Shown in pieces: positions 53,371 to 63,300 of a DNA stretch of 64,000 bases. Source of the DNA: Chloranthus sessilifolius. Its lineage: Eukaryota > Streptophyta > Magnoliopsida > Chloranthales > Chloranthaceae. The first letter of the stretch is position 1, and each line of letters starts with the position of its first letter. The stretch is from assembly GCA_021018995.1 (NCBI GenBank), contig CM037598.1, positions 49,615,185 through 49,679,184 on the forward strand. Direction: 5' to 3'. A program made the position numbers and the translations under genes. Below the pieces are notes generated by a model, which saw only the letters and a list, made by a program, of their open reading frames with translations, made no database searches and was not told the DNA's origin.

Positions 53371-55002
53371 TATTTGCTAGTCCCTGAGCAAAGGAAATTT
53401 TAAAACAATTACTCTAAAAATTTAAATGCCACTTTCGTAGGGAGCACGGATACATTTTGCATATGTACCAAGCCTTTTGAACCCCTAGGTGATCCCTAGT
53501 GGGGTGAAGTCTCCTGAGGGTTTTCAGTGAAGATACCCACAAACTTCTCAATGAAACAGTTAGCAAAAGTGCAAGATCATCAAGTTAGCTATCAAGAAAC
53601 AGAGCATCTGTTCACCTTTGAATCAATACAAATGTGAGAAATTTAAATACATGGTATGCACAAACATTTAATCATCACAAACTTCTCATGAATGCATAAT
53701 ATTTCCAATTAATTCACAATAAGGGGGACAACACCTGTATGTCAACACTAAGCTCATCATTAATTCAAAAATTAGGTTAGGTCATGCCCAATACATTCAA
53801 TATCAGACCCAATGCTCTCCAGGGCATACTCTCACAACGAACCTTGAGGGTTTACATTTTCTCTCAAGCTCAAGAGCAGTTACAGCCCCCAAATGGGTAT
53901 GTAAGCATGAGCATTGGCAAAGCATCTAAGTGTTGATATCATTGGCTTGTCCTCACCATAGTTTGGGTAACTCCTCATCTCTGCATGACAGCTCATTCAA
54001 CTGTGGATCACAAGGTCTTTTGACTGGGTTGTGATGTGGCTTATGGTATGGATTATAAAGAATGGAAGGTTAAGAAGGGATTAAAAAATGAGAAGGCAAT
54101 AGGTGAAGGAATGATTCATGACTTCACCTTCTTTAATTCAACACATTTCATTTTCTTTAAAATTCTCCAGACTTGAAGTGGCCAACTTCTCCTATTTTTG
54201 ATTTTTCAAATGAAATTTTCCTCTTTGACCCCTCTCTTATTCCTCTTCAAATTTTTTTTTTAATTTTTAGATTCAATTAAACCATCAGATCTTTATTTCT
54301 CTGACCTGCCAATTCCTTCCTCAGCTGCTACAGTGCTAAGCTCTTATGTTCTCTTCTCCATTCACCCAATGTTGACCTTATCTTCTCCATCTTCATCTCT
54401 TTTTACTTTACCTTCTGATTCTTCAGAGTGAGGGTAACTTTGAATCTTGTCCATATGTTCAGGTACCAATACTCAGGTGTATTTTGAAAGAAAATTAGAA
54501 TTTAAGGCTCGAAGGGTGTATGCACAAGGGCAGTTGATTAGGGTTTGGGCTGTTTAGGCTCAAATTGTCCAAGAGAAGGCCTTGATCCTTTCCTAAGTAT
54601 CATGAGTGTTGTCAATTGTTTCGACTTGGAGATGCCGAACTTCTAATGAGGACATGCCTTAACTAGTCCTTACGGCTGGAAGAATTGCCTCAGTCACTCC
54701 TTAAAGGAAGGAAGAAAATTTTGTGTAGGCCCAAAACTCAGTAGTTATGGTCTTCTATTGAGTTCTTAGTCATGTCCGTATCTTTTTCTCTCTTTAGTGA
54801 TTTACTAAGTGCTGATGCAAGTGAGTTTTCCTAGTGTTCACCTCATGGAAAGGTTGAAATTTAATTAGTTTGTAATGCCTAAAGGCCTACAAAAATTTTA
54901 AATTTCTTTAATTTTCATGATTCTTAGGAGAACATGGGTCCATTCCTATCTTTACTTACTTGACTCTGCTGCACTTGGGTTAACTATTTCATTGGCAGAA
55001 CC
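53371..55002 (-). other. E6 conserved non-coding block between the two PPT-like tracts
   Basis: Inverted copy of the block seen in E2-E5, e.g. CCCCTAGGTGATCCC and GAAGTCTCCTGAGGGTTTTC near 53484-53525. No coding frame. Confidence 0.58.
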
Positions 55003-55039
55003 TGCCACACTCCCAAACCTATGAGGAGCAGTGTCCTTA
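55003..55039 (-). promoter_or_regulatory. E6 small hairpin plus internal PPT-like tract
   Basis: Minus strand TAAGGA-CACTGC-TCCTCA (one mismatch in the 6-bp stem) then ATAGGTTTGGGAGTGTGG; the G run carries one G-to-A change. Confidence 0.65.
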
Positions 55040-55293
55040 TTAATTCAAAGGTGAGATGCCCAGCAGGTATAAAACATAGAGATTAACTACCAAAAACTAC
55101 AAGTGAGAAAGGCAGAACACATAACAAATAACATAAAAACAAACAAACAAAAATAGAGAAAAATAGATTGGAAACCAAACAAAACTAAATAAAGAGCAGT
55201 GTAATTATACAACTAAAGTATGTGAAAGTAAACTAGACAAACAAATGACACGCTACTTCCTAACGAAATACACGTGCAAAATTTATTAAGCAT

Positions 55294-55714
55294 TTAAGGG
55301 TCAGTTGGTTCATCCTTAATGATAACTCCTTTTCCTTTCGCTCTTTCCCCAATAGCTGGTGGGGGTACTCTTCCAGTTGTTACAGCTAGTTGCCTCTCAA
55401 GGATTCCAGCCTTTTGGGTATTCAGTATTCTCTTCCTTCGCAACCTCAAGGGTCACAGTCGTGCTCTTTATCTGTTTCTACTTTGAAAATTTAGGGCTCT
55501 CAGTAGGAGGGTGCTCTCTGGCCCTCTTCTTTGGGGCAAATTTCTTCTTTTCCTTTAAAATTGTGGGGTCAGCACTAGGTGAGGGCACCGCAGAGGTCTC
55601 CACTGTGGAGGCCTCTACAATCCTTGCAGATTTTCTAGTGGCCACAAATCTGCCACTAGGAGTAGGGTTTAGCATAGCTGCCAATGTATCGATGAATTTT
55701 AAACTCTTGGCCAT
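55294..55714 (-). pseudogene. E6 third ORF, internally deleted
   Basis: Starts MAKSLKFIDTLAAMLNPTPSGRFVATRKSARIVEASTVE, a clear homologue of the E4 start, then the basic stretch KKFAPKKRAREHPPTESPKFSK and a stop at 55478. After a frame change the end GRVPPPAIGERAKGKGVIIKDEPTDP runs to a stop at 55294. The central Transposase_32-like domain, the Pro/Thr linker and the coiled coil found in E4 and E5 are missing. Only the basic N-terminus and a short tail remain. Confidence 0.7.
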
Positions 55715-56007
55715 GGGTGCTCAGAAATATTTTTTTTTAAGATGAGGGTTAACAAATCTCAAAAAATGCAGAAGGCAATGAGTACACAGAAGTACTAAAT
55801 TTTGGCTCTACTTTTCTCTAAAAATCAAATCAATCATAGAACAAAGAGTAGATGGAGATCGTACCATTTGAGTGATAGGGTTCCACCTCAACGTGTTCAC
55901 AGTGGCTTAAATCCCCTCAAACCTTGTTCAAAGAGACCGGAACGTGCTAGGGAACAAAATGGTAAGAGGAAAATGCTTAAGGTGGAGTGGCTTAAGGGGT
56001 AGAGAAG
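55715..56007 (-). other. E6 leader before third ORF, interrupted
   Basis: Matches in position the 35000-35183 region of E4. No TATA box or array is visible, as these would lie upstream of the E5 insertion point. Confidence 0.45.
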
Positions 56008-57431
56008 TGTTGGCGGATTCTGAGTGTGTGTGCTTACATTATTGGTTGGTGGTGAAAGTCATTTAAAAATCAAAGAAAGAGTAGAATAAGGGATGGAATC
56101 AGCACAACTCAGAAGTCCTAGACCTGCAAGATACAGGGTCCATTGTAACAAGTTTTGATAAGTAAGAGTTTGTCCCACAGGGAAAGGTGATCTACAGCTC
56201 CAAGGGAGCCATCTCTAGTAGTCCCTCCAGATCTGACTACAGATCTGGCAGTCCTAAAAGGAGGGCAGTTTAAGGTCACTTATTCTAAGTATTCTAATGT
56301 CTAAACTACACAAAGGGTTGAGAGGATGGATGGAGTGTGGAAAATAAATAGAAAAGGGTGAGAAGTATGTTATTAAGCCAAGATCAGAGAATTTTTGTAA
56401 CTCAGATTCAGATCTGATGTTATAGAAATCCTGTCCAGGGGCTACATTATCACCACTGAGGAGAAAGGATCCAACCCATCATTCTGCCATGATTCCACCC
56501 TTAAGGCTATAACCTGTCCACTCAAATGGTCACAGATTATCCCATAGGGGAGCCACTATCCAGGGATGGGTCAAAACACAACAAGTAAATCATTGCAGGC
56601 ACTATTTCATCCAGGCTACCAGCTCAAGAATCCATAGGGAACCTCAATCTCTAAGGCTCTATATGTGAGGCTAAGGCTGTATAGGACCATGAGAGCCCAG
56701 ACACATAGAACCAGCAAGAGATTGAGTACAACCTTTGATCTAGCTGTCCATTGCTTGAGTGAGGCTACAATGGTCCAGTCACTAGCCTATAATCTCTATA
56801 ACCAGATCCGATCCAACATCTGATGGCAGATCTATACAAATATAGGGGAGTCTGCCTCCGTACAATCTCTCACCAGGCTTCTACATGCTTAGGTGTAAAG
56901 AAGAAGGATCCATCTTGGATCGGTGGATTAGAATCACCCTAAGGCTATAATCTGTCCACTTAAATGGTCACAGACTATCCCAGAGGTTATCCTCCTCACG
57001 GAGCCCAAAATAAAATAAGAATATCGCTGCTACCACCATGGTCACAAGGCTACCAGCTCAAGCTCCCATGGGGATTTCAGATCTAGTGGGTCCTGTGGTG
57101 GGGCTAAGGCTGTAGGACCATGATATCCCAGACACACAGGTCACTTGGATCTGAATGGCCCTTAGAATCAATCCTCCATTGCTTTGAAACACAGCCAAAG
57201 TAATGGCGGATCACAAGGCAGCAGCCTTGCACAGAGCATCTCACACACGAACACCAATCCCACAAAGTACAGATCCTATTATAGAACTTCTATTAATCTA
57301 GCTCAAAAATGCATACAGAGACATAGCCAGCAAGTGCTGGACTATGGAGAGAAGGAAAAGAGAAAAAGAAAGAGAAAAGAAAAATGATCTGAGATGTGTT
57401 CCCAAATACCTAAACCTAAGCTAGGTATGGG

Positions 57432-57439
57432 TTTTTATA
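57432..57439 (-). promoter_or_regulatory. E5 LTR TATA box
   Basis: Minus strand GATATAAAAACCC, in a context shared with E2 (CTAACCCTAATGCGC just upstream). Confidence 0.6.
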
Positions 57440-57614
57440 TCAGTGGGGGCAGCGCATTAGGGTTAGGGAACCCTAATTTTAACAATGCCACGTGGCCTAA
57501 CAGTGATCCTTGGATGCATCGGGGCGCGTGCACGGAGATTTTAGCGTAGGAGTGTGTGCCCTAATCGCTGGAAATTCTCAGAAGGTCCTCTGCTGAAGAG
57601 ATGGAAGTTTAGGT

Positions 57615-58350
57615 TCAGAGCTTCGCTAGGTAGTTGTAGTTTCCCAGACTTATCACGTGGTAGCTCTTTGCTCTTTGCTAGGATGATTTGACATTGAAGC
57701 TTCAACCGTTGTGAGGTTGCCTTGGTTTGCTCTTTAGGCAGTCGCGCGGTAGAGAATTACGCTCTCGCTGGATGAGGGTTCGCGAGGTTGAGTAGAAAAC
57801 ACAGTCTCAGATGTCGCGGGGTTGAAGTTCAAGCAGTTGTGAGGTTGCTCGGTCTTCGCTGGGCTGATCTTCACGAGAGTGAATTTGAACAGTGCGAGAA
57901 CTTCGTGAGCACTTCTCTTTACTGGACTTCGCGAGTTACCTCGCGAGGCTTTAATGAGTTTTGAACTATGCGAGGTTCCATGTCTTAATTGATCTTTGCG
58001 AGGATGGCTTTGCCTTTGCCAGGATGTTTTCTTCTTGAATGGCGCGAGAACTATGCAAGGAGTTCTTCTTCTGATAATTGCATCCCGCGGTGACTGCGCG
58101 ATAGCTGCGCGAGGAATCTTCTGAAGCTCTATCTCTTCATCCGTTCTGAGCGAATTACACGAGATTGAGAGAGGTCTACTTAGAACTGTGCGACACTGCA
58201 CGATGTGTTCTACTCTTGAGCTTCGCGAGAGCTGCGCGAGTTTGAGTTTCTGAAGCTCTTCAATCACTCATATGCGCGAGAGGTTGTTGTAAAGTCTTGG
58301 GAAGCTCAGTTGAACTGCGTGAGGCATATTTCTCCTGAATCCTCTAAAGC
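57615..58350 (-). repeat. E5 LTR motif array (CTCGCGCAG type)
   Basis: Plus-strand view: AGTCGCGCGG near 57739, TTCGCGAGG near 57779, TCGCGGG near 57813, TTCGCGAGTTACCTCGCGAGG near 57928, TTTGCGAGG near 57985, GGCGCGAGA near 58041, TGCGCGATAGCTGCGCGAGG near 58094, TTCGCGAGAGCTGCGCGAG near 58221, ATGCGCGAGAGG near 58272 and GGGCGAGG near 58361. About eighteen sites, nearly the same motif as E2, its close relative by LTR sequence. Confidence 0.78.
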
Positions 58351-58422
58351 TTGGGTCAGTTGGGCGAGGCTCATTTCAGGTCTGGATTCAGAGTTCATTC
58401 TTCTAAGGGATTTCTGGTGCCA

Positions 58423-58437
58423 CACCCCCAAACCTAA
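58423..58437 (-). promoter_or_regulatory. E5 3' polypurine tract
   Basis: Minus strand TTAGGTTTGGGGGTG directly before TGGCACCAG. Confidence 0.85.
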
Positions 58438-60092
58438 TCTTTGCTAGTCCCTTAGCAAAGCTACATTAAATCTACTCTAAAAATTAAATGCCACTTTCGT
58501 AGGTAGCACGGATACATTTAGCATATGTACCAAGCCTTTTAAACCCCTAGGTGATCCCTAGTGGAGGAGTGAAGTCTCCTGAGGGTTTTCAGTGAAGACA
58601 CCCACAAACTTCTCAGTGACACAGCTAACAAGAGTGCAGTATCATTAAATGAGCAGCCAAGGAATCAGATTTAGTTTACTCTTGAATCAGTACACATAAA
58701 GGAATTTTAATCCATTGATTGCACAGAGATTTAGACAGCATAAACTTCTCATGAATGCACAACACTTCCAATCAGTTTACAACCACCGAAAACTGCACAA
58801 GTGTGTGCCAGCACTGAGCTTATCATTAGGTCAAAAATTAGGTTAAGGTCATACATAATGCATTCAAGTTCAAACCCAAAAACTTTACAGGGCATACTCT
58901 CATAAGGGTTTTGTTGAGGGGTTCATTCTCTCACAAGCTCAAGAGTAGTTACATCCCCCAAATGGGTCTGTAAGCATGAGCATAGGCAGAGTTCTTAAGT
59001 GCTAACATCATTGGTAGTTCCTCACCATAGATTGGATAATTCCTTATCTTCACATGACAGCTCACTCAACTTTGGATCACAAGGGCTTTTAACTAGGCTT
59101 TAATGTTGCTTATGGAGTAGGGTTAAAAAGAATGGACAGACGAAAAGGGGTTCCAATTTGAGAAATCAGTAGGTCACAGAGGTGGTTCATGACTTCACCA
59201 TCCATAATTCAGCTCCCTTCATCTTCTTTGAGATTTTTCGATTTGAAGTGATCAGTTTCTCTTCTTGATTTTGATTTTCCAATGAAAGTTCCTCTTGACT
59301 TCTCTCTTACTCCTCTTCATTATTATTTTTGTTTCTTTTTACTGGAGTTTCCTTCTTTTTTTTTTTGTTTTTTTTTTTTTTTGCTTTTCAGAAATGCCAC
59401 CATGTTCTCAGTTACCATACTGCCAGATTTTTAAGATCCTTCTTCTCCATTCACCTAATGTTGACCATAGCTAGTCCATCTTCAACTCTTTCTCATTTAC
59501 CTTCTGAATTCTCAGAGTGAGGGTAGGTTGAATCAGGTTCATAGGTTCAGGTTCAAGTACTCAGGTGTATTTTGAAGAAATTTAGGATTTAAAGCTCAAA
59601 GGGGGGGTATGGACAAGGACAGTTGCTTTAGGATTGGTCTTTTTAGGCTTAAACTGTCCAAGAGAAGGCCTTGATCCTTTCCTAGGTCTCATGAGTACTG
59701 TCAGTTGTTTCAACTTGGAGTTACCTAACTTCTAGTGAGCACAAGAACTCACCAAATTCCTTAGAACTAAAAGAAATGCCTTAGTTACTCCTCAAAGAAT
59801 AGAAAAATTTTGTAGGCCCAATTCTCACTGGTTATGATCATCCTTTGAACTTTCAAGTATGTCCTCACCTTTTTCTCTCTCTAATGATTCACTAAGTGCT
59901 GGTACAAGTCAGTTTCCTTGGTGATATTATCATGGAAATGTGGAATATTAAAAGTTTATACTGTCTAAAATTTGCTGAAATGTTGACTTTCTTATTTCAA
60001 TGATTCTTAAGTGAACATAGATCCATTTCCATATTACTCTGATGAGTCTGCTGCACTTATGTTAACTATTCCATTGGCAGGGTCTGCCTGCC
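58438..60092 (-). other. E5 conserved non-coding block between the two PPT-like tracts
   Basis: Inverted copy of the family block, closest to E2. A T-rich run with a few G lies near 59348-59383. The open frame at 59329-59520 on plus is an accident of this low complexity. Confidence 0.58.
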
Positions 60093-60125
60093 ATACCCCC
60101 AAACCTATGAGGAGCAGTGTCCTCA
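60093..60125 (-). promoter_or_regulatory. E5 small hairpin plus internal PPT-like tract
   Basis: Minus strand TGAGGA-CACTGC-TCCTCA perfect stem (60125-60108), then ATAGGTTTGGGGGTATGG. Confidence 0.68.
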
Positions 60126-60323
60126 CTGGTTCAAAGTGAATGTGCAGTAGAACTATTGAGGCTAAAAGAAAAGGAAAGAATAGGGAACAAAACACACAAT
60201 AGGCAAAGCAAGATAGTAAAGACAAGGGAAAAGTCTATGAAGAATTAGAAATGTACAAAATACAAGAAAACAAAAGTAAAAGAAATAGAGAAAATCCTAA
60301 GTACAATCTAGTTAGAATCTGTC

Positions 60324-63300
60324 TCAAAACTTGTCCCATCCCATCTTCTTTGCATGTTCTTGCAGGAGAGCCTCTTCTTCTTTCTTCTTTCGTTCCCTCT
60401 CTGCCTTTCTTTGCTCGGGAATTTTGGGTATGGTTGGAGCCCTGACCCTCATTTTTCTCTTCTTTGGTTCAGGAGGGATCTCTGAGATTTATTAGTGGTT
60501 GGCTCAGGGGGTTTGGTGGGAGATTTTCCTTTGGGGCCCTTACCTTTGGAGGCTTGCCCTTGCTGAGGCAGAGGGGGAATAAGAGGTGGTTGGGCTGGTG
60601 CTGGCTCAGGAGGGGCAACAGGGGATTCAGCTTTTGGTTGCACCTGAGGCAGGAGAGGACTTTTCCCTTGTGTAGGTTTAGGGGGAGGCACAGAAGATTT
60701 ATCCTATTCTCTGGCTGAAGAATGGCCGAGCTCTTCCCTTTCACTGGCTGGCTTTTTGGTGGGGCCTCTTCAAACTGGGCAGATTTGGCTTTACCAATTT
60801 TCAAGGAGGTAATTGGGGGAGTAGTCCTCTTGGAAGTAACTTTCCTTCGCTGAGGAAAAGATTGTGCAGCAAGGCTTGATGAAGGAGCAACAACAGTAGG
60901 TTGGGCACTGGGATCCGTAGGTGGTGCAGCATCAGATTCTAAGTCCGAAGGAAAAAGCACAGTGGGATCCAATCCAAGGGCAACAGCAGCCTTTCTGCGT
61001 TCCTCTTTGGAAAGTAGGCTACCATGGGGATCATCCTGAGCAGAAGCTCTGGTGACCTTTGGAGTTGGGGATGGAGGGGCCGGCCTTTTGCCTTTTGGGG
61101 CTACAGTGGCTCTTTTAGAAGTGGGCTTTTTCTTGGAAGGAGTGCGTTTTCTTTTGGGAGCAGGAGAGGGAACAGGGGGGGCACTGAGAGAGGAGCAGGA
61201 GCTGCAGTAGGGATTTGAGCAGGAGCAACAGGTTGTGTAGGTACTGCAGAAGGAACTGCAGTAGGCATTTGAGGAGGAACAGGAGGAGGTACCGGAGTTG
61301 GGGCTGTGGGAGGTGGGGGAACAGATTGTGTAGGTGTTGGGGTAGGGGCAGTGGAAGAAGATGGGGCCTCAGGGGAGCTGTGGCGAGAGGGGTGGGCTGT
61401 ATGGGTTGGGAAAGTAGGAAGGCAACTCTCTGTTCCAAGATTTCAATTTTTTTGTTAGCCCACAGGAGATTGGTATCTGCAAGCTCCTTACTGAGTCGGT
61501 TGATCTCCTGAGCATTGTTCAATTTTTTCTCTAATAGCCTGTTGTGCTTTTTCGCCCTCTGCATTGACCTTTTCAATCTCAGTAGTCATTCTGTAATATG
61601 TTGTCACAGCCTTGTTCGCATTTAGGGTCTCCAAAATTGCCTCCCACCCTTTGGAAATATCTTTCAGCTGTTCGCAGTGAGCAAGCTTCAAGTCACTAAG
61701 TTTCTGTAGCAAGGGGTATTCGATGGCTTGGCGGAGTTGGGCCATGCCATTGAGAACATCCCTCTTGATATAGGGATTGTCCCTCATGGCATGGAGGAGG
61801 GTGAAGTAGGGGGGGGTGTAATAGGAGTGTCTGGGTAAGATGGGTAGAAATGGAGTGGAAGAAGTAGAAGGGGATTGATCCTGGGGGGAAAGAGTGGGTG
61901 GTGTAAGGATGAAGTCAAGCGAAGAGGTGGAAGTGGCTGGTGTAGTCTGTGTTGAATGGTTAGTGAATTGAAGAGGGGGTGGGAGAAGAGGTGGAATGGA
62001 AGGTATGGGTGGAAAGTGAAAGGAAGGAGGGGCAGTGGATGTGGAGGGGTCTAGGTAAGGGAAGAATGGAATGGTGAAGGGTCGAAATGGAAGGGATGGG
62101 GTTGAAAAGAGGTGGGGTTGAAGGGGAAAGGTGGATGGGAATGGAATGGGGTCAGTTTGGGTAGAAGTGTTGATAAATTGAGGTGGAGGTAGTATTAGAG
62201 AGGGTAGGATAGGTGGAGAGGGAAAGGTGTGGTAGGGTATGGTGCCATGGAGGGGGAAGGGTGGAGGTAAGTCAATGTGGGTGAGGTCTGTTGGAACTGT
62301 GGAGTCAGAAGTGGAGGGGGGTTGGGTCAATGGGGTGGTAGGAGGTTGTGTAAGGATAATGGGGGTTGTCAATGTTTGAAGGGTGGATTGTATGTTGGTG
62401 ATGTCCGTTTGCATTTGGGCTTGGGTCTGTGTGGTGTTGGAGAGTTGGGTTTGGATGCCATATATGAGGGAAAGGCTATGGGTAAGGGTATCAGAGGTTG
62501 GTTGAGGTGGAGTATGAGGATAGGAAGGAACAAGTTGGAAAGGGGAAGTGTGGGCATGATGGAAAGTGGTAGGGGGAGAAGGTGAAAGGGCTTAGGAGTA
62601 ATGTGGTGAAGGGAGTGGTGAATCTGGGAGAGCGATGTCATGGGTGGGCAAGGTATCAAGCAAGGTAGTCATGAAGGCTTGATACCCTGAAGTGGTGGCT
62701 AAGTTAAAGTCCAGATCATGGAGAGGTTGGACTAAGGGTTGGCCAATATGGGGTGTGTCTGTGGGAATGACAGGGGAGGTGGAAGTGGGTCAAGATGAGG
62801 CAGGGGTATTGTGAGAGATTTTCTTTTTAAGGTAGGTTATCAAGGGAGGGCTGTCGGGGTTAAGGTCAGAGGATGTCGGAGGTACTGGGGCTGTGTATTG
62901 AGGTAAGGTGGGTGAAGGTGGAGTGTTGTCCTGGGGTGCAACACTTTCTTCCCAGGTACGGATAATAGTGGGAGGTGGAATGGAAAAAGGAGATAAAAGA
63001 GGGAAAGGGAGAGATGGAATAGGTGAAGAAGTTAGTGGAGAGACAAGTGTGGGGGATGGAGGGATTGCTGCAGAAGCAGAGGTGACAGAAGCTCACGCCA
63101 CCTTCTTTGGGGCAGGGGATTTAGCCTTCTTTTTGGGGGCAGGGGTGGCCTTTGCCACAGCAGTTTCCCCTGCCTGCTCAGAAACAGCCTGAGCTTCAGC
63201 GTTCTTCTTCTTCTTCTAGGGATCCATTAGACTTCTGCTGATCCCCCATTGTCTTTCGGCAAAAGTGGTGGGAGTGAGGTCAGCAGATAACTCTCCCACT

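Larger units (their letters stand above)
50670..56007 (-). mobile_element. E6: 3' part of an Athila-type retrotransposon
   Basis: Minus strand: leader and shrunken third ORF (55714-55294), internal PPT-like tract, conserved non-coding block, PPT and a complete 3' LTR ending at 50670. It is cut at 56007/56008 by the 3' LTR of E5, which lies within the E6 leader upstream of the third ORF; the rest of E6 should be right of the window. The LTR ends in ACACCAACA against non-Athila DNA. Confidence 0.85.
56008..58422 (-). repeat. E5 3' LTR (2415 bp), lacking the usual first 150 bases
   Basis: The minus strand starts TGGCACCAGAAATCCC directly after the PPT and ends CAGAATCCGCCAACA at 56008. GCACCAGAA corresponds to about 18070 of the E2 LTR, so some 148 bases present at the start of the other LTRs are missing although the PPT-TG junction is kept. 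The rest is collinear with E2, including the TATA box (minus TATAAAAA, 57432-57439) and both R/U5 modules. Confidence 0.86.

Noticed and set aside
57734-58267. 177-codon open frame on minus over the E5 LTR array
   Set aside because: The LTR array lacks stops because of its GC-rich motifs; the related E2 LTR does not keep the same frame.
61215-61511. Arg/Gly-rich open frame on plus
   Set aside because: Mirror of the Pro/Gln-rich linker of the E5 third ORF; it only reflects codon composition.
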